Assembly: GCA_945865925.1 (NCBI GenBank)
Contig: CAMBFG010000004.1
Span: 172,659-236,658 of the forward strand
Reading direction: 5' to 3'
Length of the DNA: 64,000 nt
DNA from: Dehalococcoides mccartyi
GTDB lineage: Bacteria > Chloroflexota > Dehalococcoidia > UBA2979
Of the stretch, positions 1 to 8,055 are shown in pieces. Position 1 is the stretch's first letter. Each line of letters begins with the position of its first letter. Below the pieces are notes generated by a model. The model was not told the origin of the DNA, made no database searches, and saw only the letters and a list, made by a program, of their open reading frames with translations. The position numbers and the translations under genes were made by a program.

Positions 1-154
1 CGAGGCCTTCACCGTGCTCGGGGTGAGAGAGCCGGGCGAGGTAGACGTCGTTCGAGGAGTAGGGAATGAACCGCAGTTCGCCGAACGTCGCCTCGCGCAG
101 GGCGTCCTCCACCCACAGGTCGTCCGGCCGCCACGCATTGCTCAGCGTCGCCAT
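1..154 (-). CDS. Partial protein, possibly SCO1664 family (N-terminal 51 residues only)
   Basis: Only the first 51 codons lie in the window; the rest is beyond base 1. The start is an ATG at 154, 11 bases after the stop of the upstream dehI-like gene, so the two are probably co-transcribed. The visible stretch GELRFIPYSSNDVYLARLS resembles the beginning of SCO1664-type (PI3/4-kinase-fold) proteins, which open with a GEL...SSNATL segment. That match is from memory and rests on about 20 residues, so the family is a guess while the gene itself is likely real. Confidence 0.5.
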   Translation of the reverse strand, partial: MATLSNAWRPDDLWVEDALREATFGELRFIPYSSNDVYLARLSHPEHGEGL

Positions 155-165
155 CGAGGCCTGCC

Positions 166-993
166 TTACGCCTGCACGACTTCGCGCGCCCGCACACCCA
201 GCCCCAGCCGCATCGCCTCCGCGTGCATGATCATCATCGCAACGGCAGGCAATGCGTCGTCGACCGCCACGCGGGCCGCGTCGATCGTGGCGTCGTCAAG
301 GCCAGCCGCACGCAGGGCCGCGGGGTCGGCCTCCAGTGGCTCGGCTAGGAATCGCGCGCCGGAGCGAGCGTAGAAGTAGAGCCCGCGCCCGCGCCGCCGG
401 AACGGCGGGTACGCCGCCAGGTGCTGCAGTTCCTCCCACGCTACCTCGAGGTAACGCGGCCAGACGGCGACCGCGCGGTAGAGGTCCGGCGGCGTGTCGA
501 GGTTCATCGCAGCGGCGACCTCGGGCAGCAGACCTGCCTCAGGCGATGCGAGCCGCAGATCGAGCACGAGGTGGCTGCGTTCGCGCTCGGTCACCTCGCG
601 TGGGTCGGCCTTGCCGTAGCCACCGACGCGGTCGCGCCCGAACGCCTCGGCAAGCGCGGCGAGCAGTAGCAGCAGTTGCGGCTGCCCGTAGTGGAAGACA
701 TCGATGGCCTCGAGAATGGAGGCGACATCGCTCTCGACCACGCCCGCCTCGCGAAGTGCCTCGGGCGTGAGCACGGGCTCGTACGACGCCTCGACCTCGG
801 CCAGCGCCATGTCAGCGAGGTAGAGCGCGGACCCGAGGAACCCCGCTGCGTCCACGGACGAGGCAACGCGCGGCCACACGACCTCGAGGTAGCCCGGGGC
901 GACCTCCGCCAGCCGCGCGATGGGCGACGGCACGATCGGAGCGCGCAGCGCGAGGCGCACGTCCTCCACGACCTGCGTTGCTCGCGCTGTCAT
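166..993 (-). CDS. DehI-type 2-haloacid dehalogenase family protein
   Basis: The 275-residue product shows the internal duplication typical of halocarboxylic acid dehydrogenase/dehalogenase DehI. PGYLEVVWPRV near residue 35 is echoed by PRYLEVAWEEL near residue 185, each at the head of a helical half. Characterised DehI enzymes hydrolyse both D- and L-2-haloacids through an activated water; many homologues have untested substrates. The ATG at 993 overlaps the stop of the preceding inositol-phosphatase-like gene by four bases (ATGA), so the two are translationally coupled. Substrate is unknown; a general 2-substituted carboxylic acid is as likely as a haloacid. Confidence 0.8.
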   Translation of the reverse strand: MTARATQVVEDVRLALRAPIVPSPIARLAEVAPGYLEVVWPRVASSVDAAGFLGSALYLADMALAEVEASYEPVLTPEALREAGVVESDVASILEAIDVFHYGQPQLLLLLAALAEAFGRDRVGGYGKADPREVTERERSHLVLDLRLASPEAGLLPEVAAAMNLDTPPDLYRAVAVWPRYLEVAWEELQHLAAYPPFRRRGRGLYFYARSGARFLAEPLEADPAALRAAGLDDATIDAARVAVDDALPAVAMMIMHAEAMRLGLGVRAREVVQA

Positions 994-1922
994 CGATGCC
1001 TCGCGGTGAGCCGTCGGCGGATCTGCGCGAGCAGACTCGGCGGGCGCTGCCGTTCGCGGATCAGCCGTGTCGCCTCGGTGGTACCGAGGACGAGCGGGGC
1101 GCGCCAGTCGCGCACGCTCGGCGCGCGGTCCTGTCCCTTCGGGGCCTTCGCTGGCGCAACGAAGCGCTCCAACGGCTGCCATGCACCGCCCTCGCGCGTC
1201 CACGCTTCGAGGCCTGCTGCTCGTACGAGGACGACACCGGCCGCAACGTCCCACAGTTTCAATCCCCAGAACGGCACGGAGGTGAAGATGCCGGCGGCGA
1301 CGTACGCGCACTCCAGCGCGGCGCTGCCCGTCACCCGGTGATCCCACTCGCGTGTCCCGCCGGGCGAACCGCCCGGTGCTGCCGCCAGCCGTCGTTTCAC
1401 CACCGTCGTCCGCGCGCCCACCTCGACGCCATCGAGCGCAAGCGTGCCACCGAGGTGGGCGTGGTAGACCCCCGCGCGCAGGGCAGGCGTGCTCGCGCAC
1501 CAGATCGCACCGGCGACCGGACGTCCGTAGTGGAGGACACCGATCGAGACGGCGAACAGCGGAAAGCCGTTGACGAAGTTCGCCGTGCCGTCGACAGGGT
1601 CGATCACCCACAACCACTCGGCGTCAGCGGCGGGGAGCGTGTCGACTTCCTCGCCCACGATCGCGTGGCCCGGGAACTGCGCGCCGACACGTCCGCGGAT
1701 GATCGCCTCGACCGCGCGGTCGACCTCGGACACCGGGTCGCCGGTGTCCTCTTTGCCCTTGCGGTCGGCCTTGTACGCGACATCGATGGTGCGTCCGAGC
1801 GCCGCCTGTGCCTCCGCGCCCGCCGCCCGCGCGAGTTCGACCGCGAGCGCCTCCACCTCGACGAGCAGGGCTTCCGCAGGCAGCGCGGGCAACCCGGTCG
1901 TCGAGGGCGCGCCCGCAGTCAT
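990..1922 (-). CDS. Inositol monophosphatase family protein
   Basis: The 310-residue product carries the metal-binding signatures of the Li-sensitive phosphatase superfamily. These are DPVSEVD at 62-68, GEE at 90-92, WVIDPVDGT at 105-113 and a C-terminal WDVAAG. The family hydrolyses phosphate monoesters such as inositol-1-phosphate, fructose-1,6-bisphosphate or PAP using Mg2+. About 35 residues after the catalytic core are extra and basic, including a tail rich in Arg. It sits between a NIPSNAP-like gene and dehI with tight spacing, indicating one transcript. Substrate cannot be told from sequence. Confidence 0.85.
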   Translation of the reverse strand: MTAGAPSTTGLPALPAEALLVEVEALAVELARAAGAEAQAALGRTIDVAYKADRKGKEDTGDPVSEVDRAVEAIIRGRVGAQFPGHAIVGEEVDTLPAADAEWLWVIDPVDGTANFVNGFPLFAVSIGVLHYGRPVAGAIWCASTPALRAGVYHAHLGGTLALDGVEVGARTTVVKRRLAAAPGGSPGGTREWDHRVTGSAALECAYVAAGIFTSVPFWGLKLWDVAAGVVLVRAAGLEAWTREGGAWQPLERFVAPAKAPKGQDRAPSVRDWRAPLVLGTTEATRLIRERQRPPSLLAQIRRRLTARHR

Positions 1923-1925
1923 CGC

Positions 1926-2660
1926 CTAGACCTTCGTACCGAAGTCGGTGCCGATGGTGAGCAGCCGCCCGCGCTGCTGAGTGACCATCGTGCCGCGCGT
2001 CGCGAACGCCGAGACTACATCGGCCGGAGCGCCGATCAGGGACGGTCGGTTGAGCCGTTGCCAATCCGCGAGCGAGCGGAACGCGAACCAGGTCGTCACT
2101 TCCTCCGAGGATCCCATCAAGTCATGTCCGAGCCCCACCGCGCGACCGCCTTGCGACTCCAGCCAGGGCCAGATCACCTCGGTGCTGATCCGGCGGAACT
2201 CCACTCGGTCCGCACGAGGCACGGAGAGCGTCCGCTCCGAGATCACCGAGCCGCGCCCAAACGTCGGCGGCGCGTCGACGACGGGCTGGCCCGCCTGGCG
2301 CGCGACTGGTCGAGGCCGCGAGACCGCGTCATCGACCTCGAAGAGGTGCGCAATACTGCTGCCGATGACCTCCCCGCGCTTGCCGTAGATCTGGAAGAAC
2401 GGCTCGATCTCGGCGCGCATGGCAGCGTCCTGGTAGTAGGCGCCCGGCCCCTGCCGCGTCGCCGCCCAGTGCGTCATGTCGGTGTAGGTGGTGTGGGTAA
2501 CGACGACGTCGCTCGGGCCGCCGAAGGCCCATGTGCCGTAGCCGACCATCTGAGCGCCGAAGTGCAGGAAGGCGGGCCATAGCCCCTCGCGGCTCTGGCG
2601 CTCGAACTCCACCCGGTCGGCGGGGGCCACCACGAACTCGCGCTGCACCAGAATGCTCAT
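1926..2660 (-). CDS. NIPSNAP-like dimeric alpha/beta-barrel protein
   Basis: The 244-residue product is built of two similar halves. Each has an RVEF(E/R)R segment followed by a Trp-rich stretch (GLWPAFLHFGAQMVGYGTW, later VIWPWLESQGGRAVGLGH) and a hydrophobic strand ending in W (MTHWAAT, LADWQRL). This is the layout of NIPSNAP/EthD-like dimeric alpha-beta barrels, a fold without one common reaction. I chose the ATG at 2660, preceded by a GGAGGC ribosome site, over an upstream ATG that adds about 48 low-complexity residues. It is first in a run of four minus-strand genes toward base 1. Confidence 0.65.
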   Translation of the reverse strand: MSILVQREFVVAPADRVEFERQSREGLWPAFLHFGAQMVGYGTWAFGGPSDVVVTHTTYTDMTHWAATRQGPGAYYQDAAMRAEIEPFFQIYGKRGEVIGSSIAHLFEVDDAVSRPRPVARQAGQPVVDAPPTFGRGSVISERTLSVPRADRVEFRRISTEVIWPWLESQGGRAVGLGHDLMGSSEEVTTWFAFRSLADWQRLNRPSLIGAPADVVSAFATRGTMVTQQRGRLLTIGTDFGTKV

Positions 2661-2739
2661 GCCGCCTCCACTCGCCGTGCCCAGAGATCGAGGATAACCG
2701 GGCGCACGCCCGCTACGCTTGGGCCACGAGGAGCGGCGC

Positions 2740-2931
2740 ATGAGCAGTGGCAATGGGAATGGCTGGAACGAATCGACCGAGGGCGACCTCGACCCCGACC
2801 TCACCGAGGAGGCGGGCTACCTGTGGTACCCACGTGAGCGCTCCTGGCTGCGCCCGACGTTGCAGGTGCTCGGCGCCCTCGTACTCATCGCCTTCCTCGG
2901 CGGCGCGATCATCAGCGTCATCGGGCGCTAG
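2740..2931 (+). CDS. Small single-pass membrane protein
   Basis: A 63-residue protein: a soluble acidic N-terminus (about 25 residues, many Asp/Glu), a WYPRERSWLRP patch, then one hydrophobic helix from about residue 42 to 60 and a short Arg end. The ATG at 2740 has a GAGGAG ribosome site 7 bases upstream; an in-frame TTG at 2719 is less likely. It is followed 45 bases later by the DUF35 gene, itself with a GAGGAG site, so they may be co-expressed. No family recognised. Confidence 0.6.
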   Translation: MSSGNGNGWNESTEGDLDPDLTEEAGYLWYPRERSWLRPTLQVLGALVLIAFLGGAIISVIGR

Positions 2932-2976
2932 CATGCGCGGCGCGCCTGCCCGCAAGCGCGTATCGAGGAGCCATCG

Positions 2977-3387
2977 ATGACCACACCCCAGAAGCCACTG
3001 CCGCAGGCGACGCCGGAGACGCAGGAGTACTGGGACGGCCTCCAGCGCGGGGAATTGCGCGTGCAGCGCTGCCGTGCCTGCAACCGCCACTACTTCTACC
3101 CGCGGCCGTTCTGTCCGCATCCCGGTTGCCACTCGCGCGATGTCGAGTGGACCACCGCGTCCGGCAAGGGAAAGTTGCACTCGTACGTGATCGCACACCG
3201 CGCACACCCGGCGTTCGCCTCGCCGTACGTGATCGCCGTCGTCACCCTCGATGAGGGGCCGAAGATGATGACCAATATCCTCATCGAAGACCCCACCCCG
3301 CAGACGCTGCCGGCTGGCGCGCCCGTCGAGATCGTCTACGAGACCGTGAACGAGAAGGTCACCCTCCCCAAGTTCCGCCTCGTCTAG
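2977..3387 (+). CDS. DUF35 OB-fold/zinc-ribbon protein, partner of the thiolase-fold protein
   Basis: The 136-residue product has an N-terminal rubredoxin-like zinc ribbon (CRAC at about 31-34, then CPHPGC at about 46-51). An OB-fold follows (GKGKLHSYVIAHRAHPAF to the end), the layout of ChsH2/DUF35 proteins. Such proteins bind acyl-CoA and form tight complexes with thiolase-superfamily enzymes, for example in Ltp2-type aldolases or archaeal acetoacetyl-CoA/HMG-CoA complexes. The next gene, 45 bases on, is exactly such a thiolase-fold protein, so a heteromeric complex is expected. Both genes have GAGGAG ribosome sites. Confidence 0.85.
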   Translation: MTTPQKPLPQATPETQEYWDGLQRGELRVQRCRACNRHYFYPRPFCPHPGCHSRDVEWTTASGKGKLHSYVIAHRAHPAFASPYVIAVVTLDEGPKMMTNILIEDPTPQTLPAGAPVEIVYETVNEKVTLPKFRLV

Positions 3388-3432
3388 CCCATCCGCCGCA
3401 CCCTTCTCACTCAACCGATCGAGGAGTACCTC

Positions 3433-4590
3433 ATGCCTGACTCCCGCAGCCTGCGCCGCAAAGTCGCCATCGTCGGCGCCGCCGAGACGGACACCGTCGG
3501 CCACCTCCCCAACCATTCGACGCTGCAACTGCACGCGGAGTCGGCCTTCAACGCCCTCGCCGACTGCGGCCTCACGCTTGACGACGTCGACGGCATCGCG
3601 ACGGCGGGTGTCTCCCCGGCCCAGCTGACCGAGTACCTTGGCATCATGCCGAGATACGTCGACGGCACCTCGGTCGGTGGCTGCTCGTTCCTCATCCACG
3701 TCAGCCACGCCGTCGCCGCGATCGCCGCGGGCTACGCGGACGTCGTGCTCGTCACGCACGGCGAGTCGGGACGGTCACGCATCGGTGTCGGCGGAGGGGC
3801 GGGTGGCGCGAGCACGATCGGCGGCCAGTTCGAAGCCCCATTTGGCGTCTTCGGCCCGCCCTCGATGTTCTCCGTGCCGATCGTCCAGTACATGCAGCGC
3901 TATGGCCTGACCGAGGAGCAACTCGCCGCTGTCTCCGTCTCCACGCGCCAGTGGGCCTCGCTCAACCCGCGCGCGCTGATGCGCGACCCGATCACGGTCG
4001 AGGACGTGCTGAACTCGCGCGTCATCGCGTGGCCGCTGCACCTGCTCAACTGCTGCCTCGTCACGGACGGCGGGGGCGCGCTCGTCCTCGTCTCCGAGGA
4101 GCGCGCACGTGACTTCCCGAAGCCGCCTGTCTGGGTCCTCGGCCGCGGCGAGTCCGTGCAGCACACGAACATCAGCCAGATGTGGGACTACACCGAGTGG
4201 ACCGCCGCCGCGAAGATCACCGGCCCCGAGGCCTTCCGCATGGCCGGCCTCGACCACTCCGCCATCGACCACCTGATGCTCTACGACGCCTTCTCCCACA
4301 CCCCGATCTACGCTCTCGAAGCCCTCGGCTTCACCAGCGCCGGCGAGGCGGGCCCGTGGTTCGCGGAGATGCGAGGCGCCCCCGGCGGCGCGCTGCCCGT
4401 CAACACCAACGGTGGCGGCCTCTCCTATACCCACACGGGCATGTACGGCATGTTCGCCATCCAGGAAGCCGTCCGCCAACTCCGCAAAGAGGCGACCGGG
4501 CGCCAGATCAACGACATCGAGACCAGCCTTGTCCACGCCCCTGGCGGCTGGTTCTCGGCGACAGCGACGCTGATCCTCGGGAACCAGTAG
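3433..4590 (+). CDS. Thiolase-fold (SCP2/Ltp2-like) acyl-CoA enzyme
   Basis: A 385-residue thiolase-superfamily protein. Aligning VGGCSFLIHVSHAVAAIAAG with the CASG...AI..A...I..G region of classical thiolases puts Gly, not Cys, at the nucleophile position; a Cys lies one residue later. The later MLYDAFSHTPIYALE segment resembles the YD.F block of Ltp2-type steroid side-chain aldolases, and the C-terminal NTNGGGLSYTHTG replaces the classical GHP motif. With the adjacent DUF35 partner the likely activity is retro-aldol cleavage or another non-thiolytic reaction on an acyl-CoA, rather than ordinary beta-keto thiolysis. The reaction is inference from family resemblance. Confidence 0.75.
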   Translation: MPDSRSLRRKVAIVGAAETDTVGHLPNHSTLQLHAESAFNALADCGLTLDDVDGIATAGVSPAQLTEYLGIMPRYVDGTSVGGCSFLIHVSHAVAAIAAGYADVVLVTHGESGRSRIGVGGGAGGASTIGGQFEAPFGVFGPPSMFSVPIVQYMQRYGLTEEQLAAVSVSTRQWASLNPRALMRDPITVEDVLNSRVIAWPLHLLNCCLVTDGGGALVLVSEERARDFPKPPVWVLGRGESVQHTNISQMWDYTEWTAAAKITGPEAFRMAGLDHSAIDHLMLYDAFSHTPIYALEALGFTSAGEAGPWFAEMRGAPGGALPVNTNGGGLSYTHTGMYGMFAIQEAVRQLRKEATGRQINDIETSLVHAPGGWFSATATLILGNQ

Positions 4591-4712
4591 GGCTCGCCTG
4601 ACGATTGATCGACTATGGGCCGTTTGATATGCCACCGTGATGCATAGCGACGAAAGGGGCATGCAGGACGCTGTAACGTCGATACACGGGTCGTATCGCC
4701 CGTGGAGTCCCC

Positions 4713-5948
4713 ATGTACCTTCGGAACCACTGGACGCGCACTCTCGTCGTCGTGCTCGTGTTCGCCATCGCCTACGCTGCTCCCCGCCTCGCCACCCCTG
4801 CTGCAGCGGACACACCGCTGCCTGGTGCGATCTCGTTTGACGGCGCCGGTGCCGTGCTCATCAACGAGGACGAGCCGACGGCGGCTGAGTTCCTGATCGA
4901 GAGCTTCGCCGGTGGCAGCGCGGGTATCCGCTGGCCATCCAGCGTTATCCCGGTGCCGTTCTGCACGATCGAGGCGAACAGGCCAACCTCAGTGACGGCG
5001 ACGCAGTTTCACGAGGTGGTCCGTCTGGCCGCTGAGATGTGGAACAATATCGACGCCGCCATCGGCATTCGCTACGCAGGCGCCTGCGCGACGGCCCAGG
5101 TGAGTATGGGCAATCGGGTGAACGAGATCGGATGGGATGACGACCGCAATGCCGTCTCCGGCTCCGCGGCCGCCGTGATGCAGGGTGCGTGGCTAACCGG
5201 CTCCGGCACCCTCGGCTTCCTCGAAACCGACATTGTGATCGACAACAACTTCAACGTGCCGGAGGTCTGCCTCCGCACCATCGTCGCCCATGAGATGGGT
5301 CACGCGATCGGCTTCGGCCACTCTGACGTGTCGAGCGACCTGATGGCGGTCTCACTCACACCGAATGACCTCGCGACCTGCCGCCCTAGCGCCTCCGGGT
5401 CCGAAATGGCGTGGCTCATTGGGCTTTACGGCAGCAACCGCAAACCACTGCTCACAAAGCCCGCCGACCGCAGCGTCCCGGCCGGCGTTCTCGTCTCGCT
5501 GACTGCTTCAGCCACCGACCCCGAGGGCGACGCCTTGGCCTTCGAGTGGAAGCAGGTCGCTGGCCCGGTGATCACCCTCGTCCCCAACGGCATCACGGCC
5601 TCATTCATTGCGCCCGCCTCAGGCACCGTCAGCGTCGAGGTGTCCGCCCTCGACCGTTTCCTGCACCGTGCCACCGCCACGGTGACGCTGACTGTCGCCT
5701 CGGCCAGCGGTTTCCTCAACTCACCCGCGCCCTCCGGTGTCACCCTCGTGCGATGGGGCGGTGGTACCGTCACCGTCGCGTTCGCGACGCCGGGCGTGCA
5801 GGTGCGATCGCTCTGGGTGCTGCAGGGCAACTCGGTGACTGGTTACGTCGCAGGAGCGCCGGACTTCGTGAACCAGCCGTTCCTGGCGCTGTTCCCCGAC
5901 GGCTCGATTCCGGAAGGCACGCTGCTGGCGGTCGTCACCGGCAACTGA
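4713..5948 (+). CDS. Secreted metzincin (matrixin-like) metalloprotease with Ig/PKD-like domain
   Basis: The 411-residue product begins with a Sec signal peptide (basic NHWTR, hydrophobic core to about residue 30, then AADT). The catalytic domain holds the zinc motif HEMGHAIGFGH at 193-203, matching HExxHxxGxxH of metzincins, followed by SDLMAVS as a possible Met-turn. Residues about 245-330 form a cadherin/PKD-like beta domain (ATDPEGDALAFEWKQVAG). The last 75 residues are a Ser/Thr/Val-rich segment of unknown role. It is a stand-alone gene with 122 bases in front, probably an extracellular peptidase. Confidence 0.8.
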   Translation: MYLRNHWTRTLVVVLVFAIAYAAPRLATPAAADTPLPGAISFDGAGAVLINEDEPTAAEFLIESFAGGSAGIRWPSSVIPVPFCTIEANRPTSVTATQFHEVVRLAAEMWNNIDAAIGIRYAGACATAQVSMGNRVNEIGWDDDRNAVSGSAAAVMQGAWLTGSGTLGFLETDIVIDNNFNVPEVCLRTIVAHEMGHAIGFGHSDVSSDLMAVSLTPNDLATCRPSASGSEMAWLIGLYGSNRKPLLTKPADRSVPAGVLVSLTASATDPEGDALAFEWKQVAGPVITLVPNGITASFIAPASGTVSVEVSALDRFLHRATATVTLTVASASGFLNSPAPSGVTLVRWGGGTVTVAFATPGVQVRSLWVLQGNSVTGYVAGAPDFVNQPFLALFPDGSIPEGTLLAVVTGN

Positions 5949-6015
5949 TCGGGCTTGCGGCATCGAGGTTCCACGTCTCCTCCCTTACGATCTCCGCGCA
6001 GCGCCGGAGATCCCC

Positions 6016-6630
6016 ATGCCCCTCTTCCACTTCTCCGAAGAGCCCGACATCGAGGTGTTCGAGCCGCGGCTGATGGCTGCGCGGCCGGATATCACCGCGC
6101 CGCTCGTGTGGGGGATCGAGGAGGCACACCAGGCGATGTACCTCTTTCCGAGGGACTGCCCGCGCATCCTCTTCTGGCCGCTGCCGACAACGACTGCCGA
6201 GGACCTCGAGCGGTATTGGGGTGAGCGCGAGGGCGTGAGCGCCGTCGCCTGCATCGAGTGGGACTGGCTCGAGCGGATGCACACGACCTCCGTCACCCGC
6301 TACCACCTGCCGGTCGACACCTTCGAGGACCTGCACGATGCGGGGATGTGGGTCAGCCGCCAGGCCGTCCGCCCGAGCCTCGTGGAGCCCGTGGGCGACC
6401 TCGTCGGGGCGTTACGAGCGGACGGGGTGGAACTACGGCTGATGCGCCGCCTGACGCCGCTCCGAGGCATCTGGGACACCTCGCTGCACGCCTCGGGGAT
6501 CCGCCTGCGGAACGCTCAGGACTGGGGTGCCGCCGGCTCGCCTCCGTCCCCTCGGCTGCGCGAGGTGATGGAACGGGGTATGGAGCAGAGCGTGGAGCCC
6601 ACGCCGCCAACCTCGATGGGTCGCGCCTAA
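6016..6630 (+). CDS. DUF6886 family protein
   Basis: The 204-residue product opens with LFHFSEEPDIEVFEPR and continues with VWGIEEAHQAMYLFPRDCPR, the recognisable signature of DUF6886 proteins found in Bacillota and Chloroflexota. Their function is unknown. The conserved domain ends near residue 165; the last 40 residues (PPSPRLREVMERGMEQ...) are low-complexity. It lies alone between the protease and the acyl-CoA dehydrogenase genes. The ATG at 6016 lies within the usual start of the family (MPLFHFSEEP). Confidence 0.75.
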   Translation: MPLFHFSEEPDIEVFEPRLMAARPDITAPLVWGIEEAHQAMYLFPRDCPRILFWPLPTTTAEDLERYWGEREGVSAVACIEWDWLERMHTTSVTRYHLPVDTFEDLHDAGMWVSRQAVRPSLVEPVGDLVGALRADGVELRLMRRLTPLRGIWDTSLHASGIRLRNAQDWGAAGSPPSPRLREVMERGMEQSVEPTPPTSMGRA

Positions 6631-6643
6631 CCACCTCGTTATG

Positions 6644-6663
6644 TTCGTTCGCGCACGAGCGAA
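6644..6663. promoter_or_regulatory. Inverted repeat upstream of the acyl-CoA dehydrogenase gene
   Basis: TTCGTTCG, four bases, CGAGCGAA: 8-base arms with one T:G-type mismatch, about 90 bases before the dehydrogenase start. Regulators of acyl-CoA genes (TetR/FadR types) often bind such sites, but no regulator gene is adjacent, so this is only a candidate operator. Confidence 0.3.
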
Positions 6664-6751
6664 ATTCGACACTCGTAATAAGATCGCGTGGGCTGACTTC
6701 GACCGACCCACACGGATGGGCACGGGAGGCTGCCACGAGAAGGGACACCAG

Positions 6752-7960
6752 ATGGACTGGGCAGACGACAACGAACAGGCCGCCTTCCGCTCGCGCGTGC
6801 GCGGCGTGATCACGGCCAGCCTCCCGAAGCGCTACGGCAGCGGTGACGGCGAAGAAGAAGGTTCCTGGGAGCGCGACCGCCGCTCGCCGGTAGCCGAGCA
6901 CAAGCAGGCCGCCGCCGACTGGACGAAGGCGCTAGCCGAGCAGGGCTGGGTCGCCCCGCACTGGCCGAAGGAATACGGCGGAGCCGGGCTCTCCCCGATG
7001 GAGCAGTTCATCTTCAAGCAGGAGATGGCCGCCTCTGGTGCGCCGTCCGTCGGTGGTCAGGGCGTTTCCCAGTTGGGGCCGACCCTCATCATCCACGGCA
7101 CCCCGGAGCAGAAGGCCGAGCACCTGCCGAAGATCCTCTCCGGCGAGGTCGACTGGCGGCAGGGGTACTCGGAGCCGGGCGCTGGCTCGGACCTCGCATC
7201 GCTGCAGACGCGTGCCGTCCGCGATGGTGACGAGTACGTGATCAACGGCCAGAAGATCTGGACGTCGCTCGCGCACTACGCCGACTGGCTCTACGCTCTG
7301 GTCCGCACGGACCCGGACGCGCCGAAGCACCGAGGCATCTCGTTCCTGCTCATGGACAAGACGACGCCGGGCCTCTCGATCCGCCCGCTGATCGACATGA
7401 GCAGCCGCCACCACTTCAACGAGACGTTCTTCGAGGATGTCCGTGTCCCCGTCCGCAACCGCGTGGGCGAGGAGAACCGTGGCTGGTACGTGGGCATGAC
7501 GCTGCTCGACTTCGAGCGGTCGAACATCACCGGCGCCGTGAACGGCAAGCGCACGCTGGACCGCCTCACCGCCTTCCTGCAGACGGCTGAGGGCAAGGCG
7601 AAGTCCCCGGGCGCGAAGGCCAATCGCCTCGCCGTCGCCGACCGTTACATCGAGGTCGACGTCATGTTCAACTTCTCGTTCCGCATCATCTCGATGCAGA
7701 ACCGCGGGATGGTCCCGAACTACGAGGCCTCCGTGTCGAAGCTGTTCAACTCGGAGATGAACCAGAAGATCGCCCTCACCGGCACGCGGGTGTTCGGCCT
7801 CTACGCCAACATCTACGACGGCAAGGACGAGCGCGCCCCGCTCGGTGCTTCCATGAGCACCAACTACCTGCGGTCCGTCTCCTCGACGATCGCCGCCGGC
7901 ACCTCGGAGATCCAGCGCAACATCATCGCCACGCGAGGCCTCGGCCTCCCGCGCGGCTAG
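6752..7960 (+). CDS. Acyl-CoA dehydrogenase family protein
   Basis: The 402-residue product has the full acyl-CoA dehydrogenase layout. It has an N-terminal helical domain with HWPKEYGGAGLSPMEQ, the FAD/substrate loop signature GYSEPGAGSDLASLQT near residue 140, the middle beta domain with NGQKIWTS, and a C-terminal helical domain ending TSEIQRNIIATRGLGLPR. It should oxidise an acyl-CoA to the 2-enoyl-CoA with FAD, passing electrons to ETF; substrate chain or side-chain type is unknown. I chose the ATG at 6752 (MDWADDNEQ) over an upstream in-frame start that adds 37 unlikely residues. An inverted repeat lies upstream and a strong terminator downstream. Confidence 0.9.
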   Translation: MDWADDNEQAAFRSRVRGVITASLPKRYGSGDGEEEGSWERDRRSPVAEHKQAAADWTKALAEQGWVAPHWPKEYGGAGLSPMEQFIFKQEMAASGAPSVGGQGVSQLGPTLIIHGTPEQKAEHLPKILSGEVDWRQGYSEPGAGSDLASLQTRAVRDGDEYVINGQKIWTSLAHYADWLYALVRTDPDAPKHRGISFLLMDKTTPGLSIRPLIDMSSRHHFNETFFEDVRVPVRNRVGEENRGWYVGMTLLDFERSNITGAVNGKRTLDRLTAFLQTAEGKAKSPGAKANRLAVADRYIEVDVMFNFSFRIISMQNRGMVPNYEASVSKLFNSEMNQKIALTGTRVFGLYANIYDGKDERAPLGASMSTNYLRSVSSTIAAGTSEIQRNIIATRGLGLPRG

Positions 7961-8000
7961 CCGCCTCGGCGCCCTCACATCGAGGTCGCCGCGTGACACA

Positions 8001-8035
8001 CAGTGAGGCCCCCGGCGATGCCGGGGGCCTCACTG
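8001..8035. terminator. Bidirectional intrinsic-type terminator
   Basis: A perfect 16-base-pair stem (CAGTGAGGCCCCCGGC / GCCGGGGGCCTCACTG) with a 3-base loop lies between two convergent genes, the acyl-CoA dehydrogenase and the HNH nuclease. A following T-run is only weak (GTTCGGTT). Confidence 0.8.
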
Positions 8036-8055
8036 TTCGGTTCAGCCTCGATCTG

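Noticed and set aside
978-2582. Long open frame on the plus strand (534 codons) opposite the phosphatase and NIPSNAP genes
   Set aside because: Composition is Arg/Asp/His-rich and follows the antisense of clear genes; no motif. Such frames are common in GC-rich DNA.
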